A stretch of DNA of 64,000 bases from Phycisphaerae bacterium (GCA_030745875.1 JASLNT010000075.1:1-64000), one strand, 5' to 3'; counted from the stretch's first letter, positions 34,956 to 47,012 are shown. Translations and numbers: made by a program. Notes: generated by a model from the letters alone, not told the origin.

Positions 34956-35639
34956 ATGAGCAGAAGCAGAAGTAAGCGGTATGACGCCAATCTGGCCAGC
35001 CGCCCACCGGGCCCCGTGCCCACGAAAGACGCAGTAGCCGCGATTAAGTCATTTACAATCGGTAAGTTTGACCAGACGATCGAACTTGTAATGCACCTCG
35101 GAATCGATCCTCGCCAAGCCGAGCAGGCCCTGCGCGGGTCCATCGCCTTACCTCACGGTATTGGGCAGACAAGAAAAGTCATCGCGTTTTGCGAAGAGGC
35201 GGACGTTGAGAACGCCATCGGCGCCGGAGCCGCAGAGGCCGGTGGTGACGAACTTATCAAGAAGGTCCAGGACGGATGGACGGATTTCGACGTCGCGGTG
35301 GCCACCCCGAGCATGATGAAGAGCGTTTCCAAACTCGGTCGCGTCCTTGGACCGACAGGCAAAATGCCCAGCCCCAAAGCGGGCACCGTCTCGCCCGATG
35401 TGGCTGAAACTGTGAAGGCCTACGTTGCGGGCAAGGTCGAATATCGCAATGACGACTTTGGCAATCTGCACGTTCCAGTCGGGAAGATGAGTTTCGATGA
35501 GGACAAGCTCACTGAGAACATCGATATGTTTATCAAGTACGTCAAGAAGATCAAGCCGCCGTCCGCCAAGGGCGTGTACATGAAGCGTGTGTGCATTTCC
35601 GGCACGATGACGCCGTCAGTGGATCTGGAAGTGAACTAG
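34956..35639 (+). CDS. rplA: 50S ribosomal protein L1
   Basis: The 227-residue protein has the L1 motifs [18 protein letters not shown] (about 48-65), and [18 protein letters not shown] (about 128-145), the signature in the second domain. It binds the L1 stalk of 23S rRNA. AGGAG precedes the ATG. Confidence 0.97.
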   Translation: MSRSRSKRYDANLASRPPGPVPTKDAVAAIKSFTIGKFDQTIELVMHLGIDPRQAEQALRGSIALPHGIGQTRKVIAFCEEADVENAIGAGAAEAGGDELIKKVQDGWTDFDVAVATPSMMKSVSKLGRVLGPTGKMPSPKAGTVSPDVAETVKAYVAGKVEYRNDDFGNLHVPVGKMSFDEDKLTENIDMFIKYVKKIKPPSAKGVYMKRVCISGTMTPSVDLEVN

Positions 35640-35655
35640 CATTTTCTCTCCACGG

Positions 35656-35684
35656 CGCCGCCGCGGATCGCAGATTTGGCGGCG
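35656..35684 (+). promoter_or_regulatory. Hairpin in the rplJ leader
   Basis: CGCCGCC (35656-35662) pairs with GGCGGCG (35678-35684) upstream of rplJ. L10 leaders often bind the L10-L12 complex; this is only a position-based suggestion. Confidence 0.3.
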
Positions 35685-35723
35685 TAGAATGAGACTTACG
35701 CAGGTAACAACGGAAACTCAAAA

Positions 35724-36782
35724 ATGAGCAAACCAGTTAAAGCACTGATTAGAGACGAACTGACCCGGCGCCTGGAGGGAGTGACCTCCCTGGCGATAGT
35801 GGGTCTTACAGGCGTTAGCGCCATAACCGCCACCGACATCCGCAAACGACTCAGCGAAAAGGAAATCCGCCTGCTGGTTGTTAAGAACGCTCTTGCACGC
35901 CAGGCCTTTAAGGCTGGCGGACTCGACGTTGCTTGCGACTTGCTGGAAGGGCCTTGTGCTTTGGCGTACGGTGGAGACAACGTGGTCAGCACGGTTCGAG
36001 AACTGCTTGATATCAAGAAAGAGCAGGCTCCGAATCTGGTAGTCAAGGCCGCCGTGATGGACGGCGAGGCGTTCGCTTCAGACCGAATCGACGCGCTGAG
36101 CAAGTTCCCCACGCGCGACGAAGCCATCGGTACGATCGTTTCCTGCGCCCTGGCGCCTGGAATGAAGGCCGCCGCCTGTATCCTGGCTCCCGGAAGCAAG
36201 ATTGCCGCCCTCGTCAAAACCGTCGAAGAATCACACGAGGACGAGGTCGTCGAAGAGACGCCCGCTGCAGAAGCCCCCGCTGAAGAGGCCCCGACAGAAG
36301 AAGCTCCTGCAGAGGAAGCTCCTGCAGAAGAGGCTCCTGCAGACGAAGCTCCTGCTGAAGAAGCTCCTGCTGAAGAGGCTCCGGCTGAGGAAGCTCCGGC
36401 AGAAGAGGCTCCTGCTGAAGAGGCTCCGGCAGAGGAAGCTCCCGCAGAAGAAGCTCCTGCTGAAGAGGCTCCTGCTGAAGAGGCCCCCGCTGAAGAAGCT
36501 CCTGCTGAAGAAGCTCCGGCTGAAGAGGCCCCCGCTGAAGAAGCTCCTGCTGAAGAAGCTCCGGCTGAAGAGGCTCCTGCTGAAGAAGCTCCTGCAGAAG
36601 AGGCTCCTGCTGAAGAAGCTCCCGCAGAAGAAGCTCCCGCAGAAGAGGCTCCTGCAGAAGAGGCTCCTGCTGAAGAAGCTCCCGCAGAAGAGGCCCCCGC
36701 AGAAGAGGCTCCTGCTGAAGAAGCCTCCGCAGAGGAAGCTCCTGCAGAAGAAACGCCTGCCGAAGACGAAAAAACTGAATAA
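35724..36782 (+). CDS. rplJ: 50S ribosomal protein L10 with long APAEE-repeat tail
   Basis: Residues 1 to about 175 are a normal L10: GVTSLAIVGLTGVSAI, RLSEKEIRLLVVKNALAR, and a C-terminal helix (KIAALVKTVEES) where L7/L12 dimers bind. From about residue 180 to 349 the protein is almost entirely the pentapeptide APAEE and close variants. The whole is 352 residues, twice the usual L10 length of about 170. The frame stays open through the repeat and ends EDEKTE. The tail is very acidic and has Pro every fifth residue, so it is expected to be extended and flexible at the L10-L7/L12 stalk. Confidence 0.95.
   Translation: MSKPVKALIRDELTRRLEGVTSLAIVGLTGVSAITATDIRKRLSEKEIRLLVVKNALARQAFKAGGLDVACDLLEGPCALAYGGDNVVSTVRELLDIKKEQAPNLVVKAAVMDGEAFASDRIDALSKFPTRDEAIGTIVSCALAPGMKAAACILAPGSKIAALVKTVEESHEDEVVEETPAAEAPAEEAPTEEAPAEEAPAEEAPADEAPAEEAPAEEAPAEEAPAEEAPAEEAPAEEAPAEEAPAEEAPAEEAPAEEAPAEEAPAEEAPAEEAPAEEAPAEEAPAEEAPAEEAPAEEAPAEEAPAEEAPAEEAPAEEAPAEEAPAEEAPAEEASAEEAPAEETPAEDEKTE
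36261..36770 (+). repeat. 15-bp tandem repeat coding for the L10 tail (about 34 units)
   Basis: Units of GCTCCTGCTGAAGAG type code for APAEE. They vary mainly at third positions (CCT/CCC/CCG, GCT/GCA, GAA/GAG), so the protein sequence is better conserved than the DNA. Substitutions to Asp, Thr or Ser occur near the ends. Confidence 0.95.
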
Positions 36783-36997
36783 TCGCTATCTGACCTCAAG
36801 CGGCCGGCGTGCTGCTTGAAGTAGTTGTCATCGTTGATGTTAGAGTAGCATCGCAGTGAGTTCAACGAATGTCCGGCTGCGGATTGGTCCGCCTAAGGCG
36901 GCTTAAATGGATGCCAATGGGGCGTCCGCCTATCAGGCCGGTAAAATGTATCGAACCGTCGCAGAATATCGGTGGTTCTAAGATCGGAGTAGTAACC
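36783..36997 (+). other. rplJ-rplL intergenic leader with small hairpin
   Basis: The 215-nt gap contains one clear hairpin, CCGCC-TAA-GGCGG (36889-36901). No separate promoter stands out. Confidence 0.4.
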
Positions 36998-37426
36998 ATG
37001 GCAGAAGAAGCAGCAGTAGAAGCAACAGACGCTCCCGCAAAGGAATACGCCGCTGAGATCAAAGAGCTTGGTGACAAGATCGTCGCCCTGACGCTGAAAG
37101 AGGCCGTTGATCTGGCTGATTATCTCAAGGAAGTTCACGGTATCGAGCCCGCAGCCGGTGGCGCAGTGATGATGGCTGGTCCCGCGGCCGGTGGAGCCGA
37201 AGAAGCCGAAGAGCAGACCGCCTTCGATGTGATCCTGAAGGATATTGGCGACAAGAAGATCCAGGTCATCAAGGCCGTCCGCGCCTTGACGTCCCTGGGC
37301 CTGAAAGAGGCCAAGGCGCTCGTTGACGGGGCTCCCAAGGCCGTCAAGGAAGGCGTCGCCAAGGAAGAGGCCGACGAGGCCCGCTCGCAGTTGGAAGAAG
37401 CCGGAGCTACTGTCGAAGTGAAGTAG
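36998..37426 (+). CDS. rplL: 50S ribosomal protein L7/L12
   Basis: The 142-residue protein has an Ala/Glu-rich N-terminus, dimerisation helices, an Ala/Gly hinge ([20 protein letters not shown]), and the C-terminal factor-binding domain with [20 protein letters not shown]. It is about 20 residues longer than E. coli L7/L12. GGAG lies 10 nt before the ATG. Confidence 0.97.
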   Translation: MAEEAAVEATDAPAKEYAAEIKELGDKIVALTLKEAVDLADYLKEVHGIEPAAGGAVMMAGPAAGGAEEAEEQTAFDVILKDIGDKKIQVIKAVRALTSLGLKEAKALVDGAPKAVKEGVAKEEADEARSQLEEAGATVEVK

Positions 37427-37483
37427 TCCGGAGCCTTTTTGTCTGTGATAATCGTATACAAAACAGCACGCCGGTTAACCTGG

Positions 37484-37501
37484 CGGGCGGATATCCGCCC
37501 G
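37484..37501. promoter_or_regulatory. 18-bp perfect palindrome in the rplL-rpoB gap
   Basis: CGGGCGGAT-ATCCGCCCG is a perfect inverted repeat that can form a strong RNA hairpin. It could be an RNA-processing or attenuation site between ribosomal and polymerase genes. Confidence 0.5.
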
Positions 37502-37525
37502 TTAGGCTACCGGTGTCTGGTGACT

Positions 37526-37541
37526 GCGGGAACGTTCCCGC
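37526..37541. promoter_or_regulatory. 16-bp perfect palindrome in the rplL-rpoB gap
   Basis: GCGGGAAC-GTTCCCGC lies 24 bp after the first palindrome and 34 bp before the rpoB start. It may act with it, or be a protein-binding site. Confidence 0.45.
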
Positions 37542-37575
37542 GGCGACCATAACGCCTTCTATTTGAGGACGTTCT

Positions 37576-40500
37576 ATGCTGCAAATGGACAAGATCAGGA
37601 GCTTCGCCAAGATCGGCGACGCTGTGGACATCCCGAATCTCAACGAGATTCAGACAAGGTGCTACGATGAGTTCCTTCAGGTCGATGTAGAACCGACCAA
37701 GAGGAAGTCTCAGGGCCTCGAAGCGCTTCTTGAGGAAGTGTTTCCAATCGTCAGTTACGACGAGCAGACGACCCTGGAGTACCAGCACTACGAACTGGAT
37801 GGACCGCGTTACACAGTCCAGGAATGCCGCGACCTGCGCCTGACGTACGGTCGCCCGTTCCGCATTTGCGTGCGCATGATTCGAAAGGATCACAAGGAAG
37901 TGCTCGAAGAGAGCATTTACCTCGGTGAGATCCCGATCATGATCGGCGGCGGTGAGTTTATCATCAACGGCGCCGAGCGCGTGATCGTATCGCAGTTGCA
38001 CCGAAGCCCGGGAGTGGACTTCAGTGTCGAAATGCAGGAGTCTGACCGCCCGCTGCACGGGTCGAGGATTATCCCGCAGAGAGGAAGCTGGATCGAAATC
38101 GCCGTCACCAAGAAAGACGCTCTTGCGATGCGGATCGACCAGTCGACCAAGATCCCCGCCACTACGTTCCTCCGCGCGATGGACGAGGAGTTCGGGACCG
38201 ATACGCAGATCATCCGAGCTTTCTACAAGACCAAATCGGTTTCGACCAACCGCCTGCGTCCGCAGACATACGTCGCCGAGGCCGTTGTCGATCCCGAAAG
38301 CGGTGAAGAACTCGTTCCCGCCGGCGGACAGGTGGGCGAAGCGCTGACAAAGATCGTCGCCGGAAGCGTCAAGAAGGTCGAAGTCATCACGAACATGAAC
38401 GACCCGCTGGTGCTCAACACGCTCAGCGAAGACGCCTCGGACTCTCACGAATCGGCTTTGAGTCGCCTGTACATGCGCCTGCGTCCGGGCAATCCTCCGC
38501 AGCCTGAGAAGGTCAGGGCGCTGTTCCAGGAGAAATTCTTCGACACCAACCGCTACCGCCTGGGCAAAGTCGGACGTTTCAGAATCAATCGAAAATTCAA
38601 GCAGAACACGCCCGAAACGGCGATGACGCTGTGCACCGATGACTTCATGAATATCCTGAAGTACATCATGACGCTCCGCGCCAACGAAGGAACCATCGAC
38701 GACATCGATCACCTGGGCAACCGTCGCCTTCGCACCATTGACGAACTGGCGATCGAGGAGATGCGGAAGGGCTTCCTGAAGCTCAGACGCACCGTCCAGG
38801 AACGTATGACTATCAAGGACCTCGACGAAATCGCCAAGATCTCCGAACTGGTCAACTCCAAGAGCATCTCTTCGAGTATGGATTACTTCTTCGGACGCGG
38901 TGAACTGTCCCAGGTCGTCGATCAGCAGAATCCCCTGAGCATGCTGACCCACGAACGCAGACTCTCGGCGTTGGGACCGGGCGGACTGAACCGAAAGCGC
39001 GCCGGTTTCGAAACTCGCGACGTCCACATAAGCCACTACGGACGGGTCTGCCCGATCGAGACGCCTGAAGGTCAGAATATCGGACTGATCACCTCGCTGG
39101 GTATCTATGCGACCGTCGACGAATACGGGTTTATCGTTACCCCTTACCGAAAGATCGCCAACGGTAAGGTCACCGACAGAATAGAATACCTGCGGGCCGA
39201 CCAAGAGGCCGAAGCGGTCCTGGCTCCGCCCGATTCGCTGGAGAAGAACAAAGCGGGCGAATACGTACTGCCCGAACAGCACGTTCTGGCCCGGGTGCGG
39301 GGCGACCTGAAGATGGTCGACGGCAAGGATGTTGGGTATCTCGACGTCTCGCCGAAACAGACCGTTGGCGTCTCGGCGGCTTTGATCCCGTTCCTGGAGC
39401 ACGATGACGCCAACCGCGCCCTGATGGGCTCGAACATGCAACGCCAGGCTGTCCCGCTTCTGCGGGCCGAAGCGCCCGTTGTGTCCACCGGAATGGAGCT
39501 CAGCGTAGCCAGCAACTCCGGGCTTGTCGTCAACGCGATCAAGGGCGGTTCGGTTACGTATGTCGATGCCGAACGGATCATCATCGACAACGCCGACGAA
39601 TACGAACTCCGCAAGTTCAACAAACTGAACGAACGGGCCTGCCTCAATCAGAAGCCTATTGTCTCTGCGGGCCAGCGAGTCAAGAAAGGGCAGGTCATCG
39701 CCGACGGTTCGTCGACGTCAAAGGGGCAGTTGGCCCTTGGGCGAAACGTCCTGGTCGCATTCATGCCGTTCGACGGATACAACTTCGAAGATGCCATCGT
39801 TATCTCCGAACGCCTGTGCAAGCAGGATACGTTCGCCTCGGTGCACCTCGAAGAGTACGATGTGGAGGTCCGCGAGACCAAGCTGGGACGCGAAGAGTTC
39901 ACGCGGGACATTCCCAACGTCTCCGAACGAGCCCTGGCGAATCTCGACGCCAACGGAATTGTCCTGATCGGAACTCGCGTTAGCTCGGGCGATATCCTTG
40001 TCGGTAAGGTCTCTCCGAAATCCAAGAGCGAACTGACGCCTGAAGAGAAACTGCTCCATGCGATATTCGGACGCGCCGGTGAGGATGTCAAGAACGACAG
40101 CCTCGAACTTCCCGCCGGTGAAGAAGGCGTCGTTGTGGACACCAAGCGATTCAGCCGACGGATGCACATGTCGGACGAAATGAAGGCCCAGCACAAGCGG
40201 AAAGTCAAGCAGTACACCCAGATGATGAATGGGCGAATGGTGCGCGTCTTCCGCGAGATGGCTGCAGCCATGAATGAAGTGCTTGGCGATCCGATGGTCG
40301 ACCCGAGCACCAGGCAGAAGGTCGGGCTGAGCGACAGCGAAGAGGTTATCCTCGAACAGATCGGGGATTTCTCCATCCGCTGGGCCAAACCCAAACCGAA
40401 ATCCGACACCGCTAAACAGCAAGCCGAACGCCTCTACGGACGCTACTGGCCGAGAATTCTGGATATCCAGAAGGAGATGGAGCGTAAGTTAGACCACATG

Positions 40501-41343
40501 AAGCGCGGAGACGAACTTCCCTCCAGTGTGTTGGAGATGGTAAAGGTTCGCATCGCCACAAAGCGAAAGCTCGGCGTGGGCGACAAGATGGCCGGACGGC
40601 ACGGTAACAAGGGCGTTATCGCCCGTATCGTGCCCGAAGAAGACATGCCTTTCCTCGACGACGGCACGCCGGTTGAAATCGTACTCAATCCCCTGGGCGT
40701 ACCGGGGCGAATGAACCTTGGTCAGATTCTCGAGACGCACCTGGGCTGGGCGGCCGCCGTTTTGGGCTTCCAAGCCGTCACCCCCGTTTTCGACGGAGCG
40801 TCCGAAGCGGAGATCTTCGATTGCGTCAGGGAGGCCAACGCGCAGGTTGCTGAGCGGTGCGAAGATATCAACGTCATCCAGAACGCCGGAAAGACCGCCG
40901 AACTGCTGGTCGAGATGCCCGAGGACGGAAAGATAACGCTGTTCGACGGGCGCACCGGCGAACCGCTCGAGCAGAAGGTCACCGTTGGCTACATATACAT
41001 GAATAAGCTTCACCATCTGGTTGATGAAAAGATCCACGCTCGAGCGACCGGACCTTACTCGCTGATAACCCAGCAGCCTCTGGGCGGTAAGGCCCGCACG
41101 GGCGGACAGCGATTCGGCGAGATGGAAGTGTGGGGTCTGGAGGCGTACGGCGCGAGCTTCACGCTGCAGGAACTGCTGACCGTCAAGAGCGACGATGTTG
41201 AAGGCCGCACCAAGATATACGAGTCCATGGTAAAGGGCACCAACACTCTCGAAGCGGGCACGCCTGTCAGCTTCGACGTGCTGTGCAACGAACTTAGAGG
41301 CTTGGGACTTAATATCCAGTTGGAAAAAAGAAGACTTATCTGA
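37576..41343 (+). CDS. rpoB: DNA-directed RNA polymerase subunit beta
   Basis: The 1255-residue subunit forms the catalytic centre with beta'. Key segments are the rifampicin-binding region ([20 protein letters not shown], then SALGPGGL; coded about 38903-38986), [13 protein letters not shown], and near the C-terminus the conserved [11 protein letters not shown] and LEAYGAS. The rifampicin-contact positions Asp, His and Ser of the main region are retained. Start ATG is about 150 nt after rplL. The gene continues into rpoC 27 nt later. Confidence 0.99.
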   Translation: MLQMDKIRSFAKIGDAVDIPNLNEIQTRCYDEFLQVDVEPTKRKSQGLEALLEEVFPIVSYDEQTTLEYQHYELDGPRYTVQECRDLRLTYGRPFRICVRMIRKDHKEVLEESIYLGEIPIMIGGGEFIINGAERVIVSQLHRSPGVDFSVEMQESDRPLHGSRIIPQRGSWIEIAVTKKDALAMRIDQSTKIPATTFLRAMDEEFGTDTQIIRAFYKTKSVSTNRLRPQTYVAEAVVDPESGEELVPAGGQVGEALTKIVAGSVKKVEVITNMNDPLVLNTLSEDASDSHESALSRLYMRLRPGNPPQPEKVRALFQEKFFDTNRYRLGKVGRFRINRKFKQNTPETAMTLCTDDFMNILKYIMTLRANEGTIDDIDHLGNRRLRTIDELAIEEMRKGFLKLRRTVQERMTIKDLDEIAKISELVNSKSISSSMDYFFGRGELSQVVDQQNPLSMLTHERRLSALGPGGLNRKRAGFETRDVHISHYGRVCPIETPEGQNIGLITSLGIYATVDEYGFIVTPYRKIANGKVTDRIEYLRADQEAEAVLAPPDSLEKNKAGEYVLPEQHVLARVRGDLKMVDGKDVGYLDVSPKQTVGVSAALIPFLEHDDANRALMGSNMQRQAVPLLRAEAPVVSTGMELSVASNSGLVVNAIKGGSVTYVDAERIIIDNADEYELRKFNKLNERACLNQKPIVSAGQRVKKGQVIADGSSTSKGQLALGRNVLVAFMPFDGYNFEDAIVISERLCKQDTFASVHLEEYDVEVRETKLGREEFTRDIPNVSERALANLDANGIVLIGTRVSSGDILVGKVSPKSKSELTPEEKLLHAIFGRAGEDVKNDSLELPAGEEGVVVDTKRFSRRMHMSDEMKAQHKRKVKQYTQMMNGRMVRVFREMAAAMNEVLGDPMVDPSTRQKVGLSDSEEVILEQIGDFSIRWAKPKPKSDTAKQQAERLYGRYWPRILDIQKEMERKLDHMKRGDELPSSVLEMVKVRIATKRKLGVGDKMAGRHGNKGVIARIVPEEDMPFLDDGTPVEIVLNPLGVPGRMNLGQILETHLGWAAAVLGFQAVTPVFDGASEAEIFDCVREANAQVAERCEDINVIQNAGKTAELLVEMPEDGKITLFDGRTGEPLEQKVTVGYIYMNKLHHLVDEKIHARATGPYSLITQQPLGGKARTGGQRFGEMEVWGLEAYGASFTLQELLTVKSDDVEGRTKIYESMVKGTNTLEAGTPVSFDVLCNELRGLGLNIQLEKRRLI

Positions 41344-41370
41344 TCGAACCCCCAAAGGGAGCGACTAGGC

Positions 41371-44300
41371 ATGGTTGAAAGCGTTTACGATAGAATTAAT
41401 GACTACGGGTCGGTGAAAGTCATGCTGGCTTCACCCAACGATATCCGCAGTTGGTCGTTTGGCGAGGTCAGAAGACCCGAGACGATCAACTACCGAACAT
41501 ACCGTCCTGAAAAGGAAGGGCTGTTCTGCGAGAGGATATTCGGCCCGGAGCGAGACTGGGAATGCTCGTGCGGGAAGTACAAGGGCACCAAGCACAAGGG
41601 CATCATCTGCGATCGCTGCGGTGTGAAAGTTACTCACTCGCGCGTTCGTCGCAAGCGGATGGGACACATCTCATTGGCTGCGCCCATCGTGCATATCTGG
41701 TACTTCAAGGCTCTTCCCAGCCGTCTGGGAACGCTGCTCGGTATGAAAACTTCGGATCTGGAGAAGGTGATTCTCTTCCAGGATTACGTCGTGATCGATC
41801 CGGGGCAAACGCCTCTGAAATACCAGCAGGTTCTCACCGAAGACGAATACCGCCAGGCCACCGAGAGCTACGGGAGCGATTTCCAGGCCTCCATAGGCGC
41901 AGAAGCCATCAAAGTGCTGCTGGAGAAGCTGGAGTTGAGCGAACTTGCGATGGAACTTCGCGACGGTCTGACCAAGACGAGTTCCAAGCAGAAGATCAAG
42001 GACATAACCAAACGCCTCAAGCTCGTCGAGAGCATAAGAACTTCCGGAAACGATCCGGAATGGATGGTGATGGATGTTGTTCCGGTGATCCCACCGGACC
42101 TCAGGCCGCTGGTCCTGCTGGAAAGCGGAAACTTCGCAACCAGCGACCTCAACGACCTCTACAGGCGAATCATCAATCGCAACAACCGCCTGAAGAAGCT
42201 GATGGACCTGAACGCCCCGGGCGTTATCATCCGCAACGAAAAACGCATGCTGCAGCAGGCCGTCGACGGACTGTTCGACAACTCCCGCTGTCGGCGCCCC
42301 GTACAGGGAACCGCAAACAGACCCCTGAAAAGCCTTACCGATATGATAAAGGGCAAGCAGGGCCGGTTCCGTGAAAACCTGCTGGGCAAGCGAGTCGACT
42401 ACTCAGCCAGATCCGTCATTGTTGTCGGACCGGAACTCAAGCTCCACCAGTGCGGACTGCCCAAGAAGATCGCCCTGGAGCTTTATCAACCGTTTATCAT
42501 CCGGTGCCTCAAGGACCGCGGACTGGCCGACACCATCAAGAGCGCCAAACGCATGCTTGAACGTCGGGATCGGGAGATCTGGGACGTTCTGGAAGAAGTC
42601 ATCTATCAGCATCCGGTTATGTTGAACCGTGCTCCGACCCTTCACCGCATGGGCATCCAGGCCTTTGAGCCCATTCTCGTCGAAGGAAACGCCATCAAGA
42701 TCCACCCGCTGGTTTGCAAGGGTTTCAACGCGGACTTCGATGGCGACCAGATGGCGGTGCACCTGCCGCTGTCGGTCGAAGCACAAGCTGAAACGCACGT
42801 GTTGATGCTGGCGACGAACAATATTTTCTCACCAGCCAGCGGATCGCCGATCGTCTCGCCGATGCAGGATATCGTTCTGGGCGTTTACTACCTGACCACA
42901 AACCAGGGCGCCGAGTTTGTGACCGACAGTGTCCTGACCATGGAGTGCGAAGACGGAGACAAACGTCCGGTCTACGCCACCCCCGCAGCCGCTATCACCG
43001 CTTATACGCTGGGTCGGGTCGGTATGCACGCCGAGATCGTTTTGAAAGTCGATCGCGACACCGAGATCATCGAAGACGACAAGATATACACCGCATCCGA
43101 CGGTAAGATCGTAACCACCGCAGGACGTTGCATATTCAACGATGTCCTGCCCGAAGGCATGGGTTTCTACAACTACCCGTTGGGGCAGAAGGGCGCCGCC
43201 CGCGTTATCCGCGATTGCTACGTAAGGCTGGGACGCGGAGATACGCTCCTCCTGCTGGACCTCATGAAGGCCCTGGGCTTCAAGTACTCGACGGTGGCCG
43301 GAACTTCGTTCGGAATCACCGACGCAAAGATTCCCGGCGACAAAGCCAAAATCATCGACGCGGCCCAGAAGCGCGTTGATCGGATTGAGGACGATTTCCA
43401 CAACGACGCGATTACCGACGGCGAACGATACAACCAGGTTGTCGACGTATGGATTCATGCTCGCGAAGAAGTAACCAAGAGCATGATGACCGACCTCAAG
43501 AGCGATCGTCGCGTTAATGATCCGAACTACATCAACCCGGTCTACATGATGCTGGCGTCGGCTGCACGAGGCAACGTCGACCAGATCAGGCAGTTGGCGG
43601 GTATGCGCGGTTTGATGAGTAAGCCTTCCGGCGAGATCATCGAAACGCCTATTCGCGCTAACTTCCGCGAGGGTCTGACCGTACTGGAGTATTTCTCCTC
43701 GACGCACGGAGCCCGAAAAGGTCTGGCCGACACCGCCCTTAAGACCGCCGACTCCGGATACCTCACGCGTAAGCTCGCCGACGTCGCGCAGAACGTGATC
43801 GTCAACAGCATCGACTGCGGTACGCTCAAGGGCATCAGCAAATCCGCCACCTACAAAGGTGAGCAGGTCGACGTTCCGCTGCGAGATGTAATCATCGGAC
43901 GCGTTGCTCGCGAGAACATTATCAATCCGATCACCGATGAACTGATCGTAAAAGAAAGCCGGATCATTACCCGCGAGATGGCGTTGAAGATCGAGGACCT
44001 CGGTCTGGAGACCATCCAGGTTCGCAGCCCGCTGACCTGTGATTCGCCCCTGGGCATATGCGCACGATGCTACGGTGTGGATCTGGCGACCAGTGAACTG
44101 GTCGAGGAAGGCAACGCGGTCGGAATCATCGCCGCACAGTCGATCGGCGAGCCGGGTACGCAGTTGACCATGCGTACGTTCCACACCGGCGGTGTCGCCA
44201 CTCGCGCAGTGGTCGAAACCGAAATCAACGCAACCGTAGCCGGAACTGTCAAGTTCAACGAGTTGAATGCTGTGGCGATAGGGTCCGGTAAGGACGCCAG

Positions 44301-45699
44301 CGTTATTGTCCTGAAGCGGAATGGTGAAATATCCATTCACGACGAGAAGGGCAGAGAACTCGACAAATACAAGATTCCGTACGGAGCTCGAGTTGATGTC
44401 GTGGAAGGCAAGAAGGTTAAGGCCGGACAAAGGCTTGTCTGGTGGGACGCCCACAGTATTCCGATTCTCGCAGAAGCAAGCGGTGTGGTCAGATTCCAGG
44501 ACATCGAAGAAGGCGAGACTGTTCGCATCGAAGACGAAAAGGGCAAGGGCAAAGGCGCCGCAACCGCTGGTAAGCGATACGTTGTTATCGAGCACAAGGG
44601 CGAAATGCACCCGCGAATTGTCATCGAAGACAAGAGCGGAAAGATTCTCGACTTCCACTATCTGCCCGCAAAAGCGCGTATCGAGGTCGAGGAAGGGCAA
44701 TCCGTCGCAGCCGGTCTGTTGCTCGCGCGTCAACCGAGAGAAATCATTGGTACGCAGGATATTACCGCAGGCCTGCCGCGTGTCACCGAAGTTTTTGAGG
44801 CTCGCAAGCCTAAAGAACCGGCCGCCATGGCTGAAATCTCCGGTATGGTCGAACTGAGAACTGACAAACGGCGCGGAAAAATGACCGTTATTATTCGCAG
44901 TGAATCCGGCATGGAGCGAGACCACCACGTACCGCACGACAGGCACCTTCTGGTCCACACGGGCGACTATGTAGAGGCTGGCGATCCGCTGACCGAAGGA
45001 CCGCTCGTTCTTCAGGATATCCTTGATATTCGCGGTGAAGAGGCATTGCAGCATTACCTGCTTGGCGAGGTCCAGACCGTCTACCGAGCTGCTGGTCAGA
45101 GCATTAACGACAAGCACATCGAAGTCATCCTCAGCCAGATGCTCCGTAAGGTTCAGGTCGATTCCGTTGGCGACACCGAACTTCTGCCCGGAGATGTTGT
45201 TGACAAATTCGTCTTCTTGGGCGAAAATAAGCGGCTCGCCGGATCTCTGAAGGTTGTAGAGCCCGGCGGGACCAGCCTCAGCGAAGGCCAGGTCGTCGCC
45301 AGAGACCTGATTGAACAAGCTAATATGGACGCTGAAACCGACGGCGAGGAACCGGCCAAGACCAAGCGGCCTCGTCCGGCGACGGCAAAGACGCTGCTGC
45401 TGGGAATTACCAAAGCGTCGCTGCAGTCCGATAGTTTCCTGTCGGCCGCCAGCTTCCAGGAGTCGACGAAGGTCTTCACGGAAGCTTCGCTGGGCGGGAA
45501 GGTTGACGAACTGCGAGGCCTGAAGGAAAACGTGATTCTTGGGCACCTGATACCCGCCGGTACGAGCTTCAAGCCGTATCTGGAAATGAAGCTTGTTCGG
45601 GATATTCCCGAAGGTCACGAAGAAGAGCCCGGTCGCGATGCGGCCAGCGAGGCTCAGATTGCCGACGAGGTCCAGAAGGCCTTGACGGGACGAATTTAG
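41371..45699 (+). CDS. rpoC: DNA-directed RNA polymerase subunit beta'
   Basis: The 1442-residue subunit has the N-terminal zinc cluster ([20 protein letters not shown], about 66-85), the catalytic Mg site NADFDGD (453-459), the bridge/trigger region with [20 protein letters not shown], and a second zinc cluster around [13 protein letters not shown] (about 890-902). Following it comes a beta' jaw region with several strands, and a C-terminal acidic end. It is a single polypeptide, not split. Confidence 0.99.
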   Translation: MVESVYDRINDYGSVKVMLASPNDIRSWSFGEVRRPETINYRTYRPEKEGLFCERIFGPERDWECSCGKYKGTKHKGIICDRCGVKVTHSRVRRKRMGHISLAAPIVHIWYFKALPSRLGTLLGMKTSDLEKVILFQDYVVIDPGQTPLKYQQVLTEDEYRQATESYGSDFQASIGAEAIKVLLEKLELSELAMELRDGLTKTSSKQKIKDITKRLKLVESIRTSGNDPEWMVMDVVPVIPPDLRPLVLLESGNFATSDLNDLYRRIINRNNRLKKLMDLNAPGVIIRNEKRMLQQAVDGLFDNSRCRRPVQGTANRPLKSLTDMIKGKQGRFRENLLGKRVDYSARSVIVVGPELKLHQCGLPKKIALELYQPFIIRCLKDRGLADTIKSAKRMLERRDREIWDVLEEVIYQHPVMLNRAPTLHRMGIQAFEPILVEGNAIKIHPLVCKGFNADFDGDQMAVHLPLSVEAQAETHVLMLATNNIFSPASGSPIVSPMQDIVLGVYYLTTNQGAEFVTDSVLTMECEDGDKRPVYATPAAAITAYTLGRVGMHAEIVLKVDRDTEIIEDDKIYTASDGKIVTTAGRCIFNDVLPEGMGFYNYPLGQKGAARVIRDCYVRLGRGDTLLLLDLMKALGFKYSTVAGTSFGITDAKIPGDKAKIIDAAQKRVDRIEDDFHNDAITDGERYNQVVDVWIHAREEVTKSMMTDLKSDRRVNDPNYINPVYMMLASAARGNVDQIRQLAGMRGLMSKPSGEIIETPIRANFREGLTVLEYFSSTHGARKGLADTALKTADSGYLTRKLADVAQNVIVNSIDCGTLKGISKSATYKGEQVDVPLRDVIIGRVARENIINPITDELIVKESRIITREMALKIEDLGLETIQVRSPLTCDSPLGICARCYGVDLATSELVEEGNAVGIIAAQSIGEPGTQLTMRTFHTGGVATRAVVETEINATVAGTVKFNELNAVAIGSGKDASVIVLKRNGEISIHDEKGRELDKYKIPYGARVDVVEGKKVKAGQRLVWWDAHSIPILAEASGVVRFQDIEEGETVRIEDEKGKGKGAATAGKRYVVIEHKGEMHPRIVIEDKSGKILDFHYLPAKARIEVEEGQSVAAGLLLARQPREIIGTQDITAGLPRVTEVFEARKPKEPAAMAEISGMVELRTDKRRGKMTVIIRSESGMERDHHVPHDRHLLVHTGDYVEAGDPLTEGPLVLQDILDIRGEEALQHYLLGEVQTVYRAAGQSINDKHIEVILSQMLRKVQVDSVGDTELLPGDVVDKFVFLGENKRLAGSLKVVEPGGTSLSEGQVVARDLIEQANMDAETDGEEPAKTKRPRPATAKTLLLGITKASLQSDSFLSAASFQESTKVFTEASLGGKVDELRGLKENVILGHLIPAGTSFKPYLEMKLVRDIPEGHEEEPGRDAASEAQIADEVQKALTGRI

Positions 45700-45737
45700 A
45701 ACTGAAACATACTTGAGTACGTGTTTAGAGGATAATA

Positions 45738-46109
45738 ATGCCGACGATTAATCAGCTAGTACGAAGGCCCAGAAAGACGCAAAAGGCCAAGAAGAAGAAT
45801 ATGGCCCTGGAATCGTGCCCGCAGAAGCGGGGCGTATGTCTCCTGGTCAAGACCGTTACGCCCAAGAAACCGAACTCCGCATTGCGGAAGGTCGCCAGGG
45901 TGAGGTTGTCTAACGGTAAAGAGGTCACCGCCTACATCCCCGGTATCGATCACAACCTCCAGGAGCACAGCATTGTACTGGTTCGCGGTGGTCGGGTAAG
46001 AGACCTTCCCGGTGTGCGATATCACATCGTTCGTGGTACGCTGGACTGCCTCGGTGTTGACGGTAGAAAGCAAAGTCGCAGCAAGTACGGGGCCAAGAAG
46101 CCCAAGTAG
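45738..46109 (+). CDS. rpsL: 30S ribosomal protein S12
   Basis: The 123-residue protein of the decoding centre has [11 protein letters not shown] with Lys43, and [13 protein letters not shown] where position 88 is Arg (AGA, 45999-46001). Most bacteria have Lys there. In Mycobacterium tuberculosis K88R is a known streptomycin-resistance change. The gene starts 38 nt after rpoC and begins the str group rpsL-rpsG-fusA. Confidence 0.98.
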   Translation: MPTINQLVRRPRKTQKAKKKNMALESCPQKRGVCLLVKTVTPKKPNSALRKVARVRLSNGKEVTAYIPGIDHNLQEHSIVLVRGGRVRDLPGVRYHIVRGTLDCLGVDGRKQSRSKYGAKKPK

Positions 46110-46173
46110 TTGCATTGATACCCCCGGTTGACCGGGGAGAAGCGCCCGATAAAGCGGGCCTGGAAAAGATATT

Positions 46174-46650
46174 ATGGGACGCAAAAGGTTTACATCATCG
46201 GCAAAGCAGTTGGCGCCGGACCCGCGATTCGCCAGTAAGTTGGTCGCCAAATTCATCAATTGCTTCATGACTAACGGTAAGAAGTCCACCGTGCAGCGGT
46301 TTTTCTATGATGCGATGGACATTATCGAGAAGAAGATCTCAGACGCCACGCCCCTTGAAGTGTTTGAGAAGGCTATCGAGAATGTCAAGCCCATGGTAGA
46401 AGTCCGCTCCAAGCGAGTTGGCGGTTCGAACTATCAGGTCCCCAGACCCGTTAACCGCAAACGCCAGACGACGTTGGCTTTCAGATGGATCCGCGATTCG
46501 GTTCGCAAGGGCAAGGGGCGCCCCATACGCGAACGAATGGCCAAAGAACTGATTGACGCATACAATGGCGAAGGTACCGCAATGACCACTCGGGAAAATG
46601 TTCACCGAATGGCTGAAGCGAACAAGGCCTTCGCGCACTTTGCCCGATAG
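46174..46650 (+). CDS. rpsG: 30S ribosomal protein S7
   Basis: The 158-residue protein has S7 features: [37 protein letters not shown] and the C-terminal [15 protein letters not shown]. It nucleates assembly of the 30S head. Length is typical. Confidence 0.97.
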   Translation: MGRKRFTSSAKQLAPDPRFASKLVAKFINCFMTNGKKSTVQRFFYDAMDIIEKKISDATPLEVFEKAIENVKPMVEVRSKRVGGSNYQVPRPVNRKRQTTLAFRWIRDSVRKGKGRPIRERMAKELIDAYNGEGTAMTTRENVHRMAEANKAFAHFAR

Positions 46651-47012
46651 GAATTCGGGCAGAAACACTCCAACCATTCGCCTCCCGGCCCATTCCGGGC
46701 TGAGAAAGCGGTGTTGGCTGAATCGCAGAGTTCAGATTTCAGATCGGTCGGACGTTTCCGCCCGGAAGAATCTGACCTCCGGCGACCCCGGTTCGGTACG
46801 GGCCGGGGCTCAGAGATGAGATAGGACAACCGGACCGGCCTGCCGGATCGCAGTCGCAGTCGCAGATCCGAGTCGAAGACCGGTGCCTGTCGTCTCCCGA
46901 CGGGCGATGTTTTAGCGTAGTTACGCGGTTTTTCCGTGCGCAGGGACTGTGTTTGTGCAATCGGGATTGTAATTGTCCCCCGACTGGCGTGAACGATCAG
47001 CATCGAGTAGTT
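46651..47012. other. rpsG-fusA intergenic region
   Basis: The 362-nt gap holds a hairpin CCCCGG/CCGGGG (46786-46808) and a weak terminator-like GCGTAGTTACGC followed by GGTTTTT (46915-46933). No gene or convincing promoter is seen. It may reduce expression of fusA relative to the genes before it, or carry an unrecognised leader. Confidence 0.5.

Noticed and set aside
35696..36865. Minus-strand Ser/Ala/Gly-rich frame across rplJ
   Set aside because: It is only the antisense reading of the 15-bp APAEE repeat.
42829..45618. 929-codon minus-strand frame across rpoC, and other long frames opposite fusA, topA and the DUF4091 gene
   Set aside because: These are antisense shadows caused by high GC and codon bias in conserved genes; no domain or ribosome binding site supports them.
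46953..47012. Longer EF-G with 20 extra N-terminal residues
   Set aside because: The extension ([12 protein letters not shown]) is unlike EF-G, while ATG 47013 gives the conserved start.
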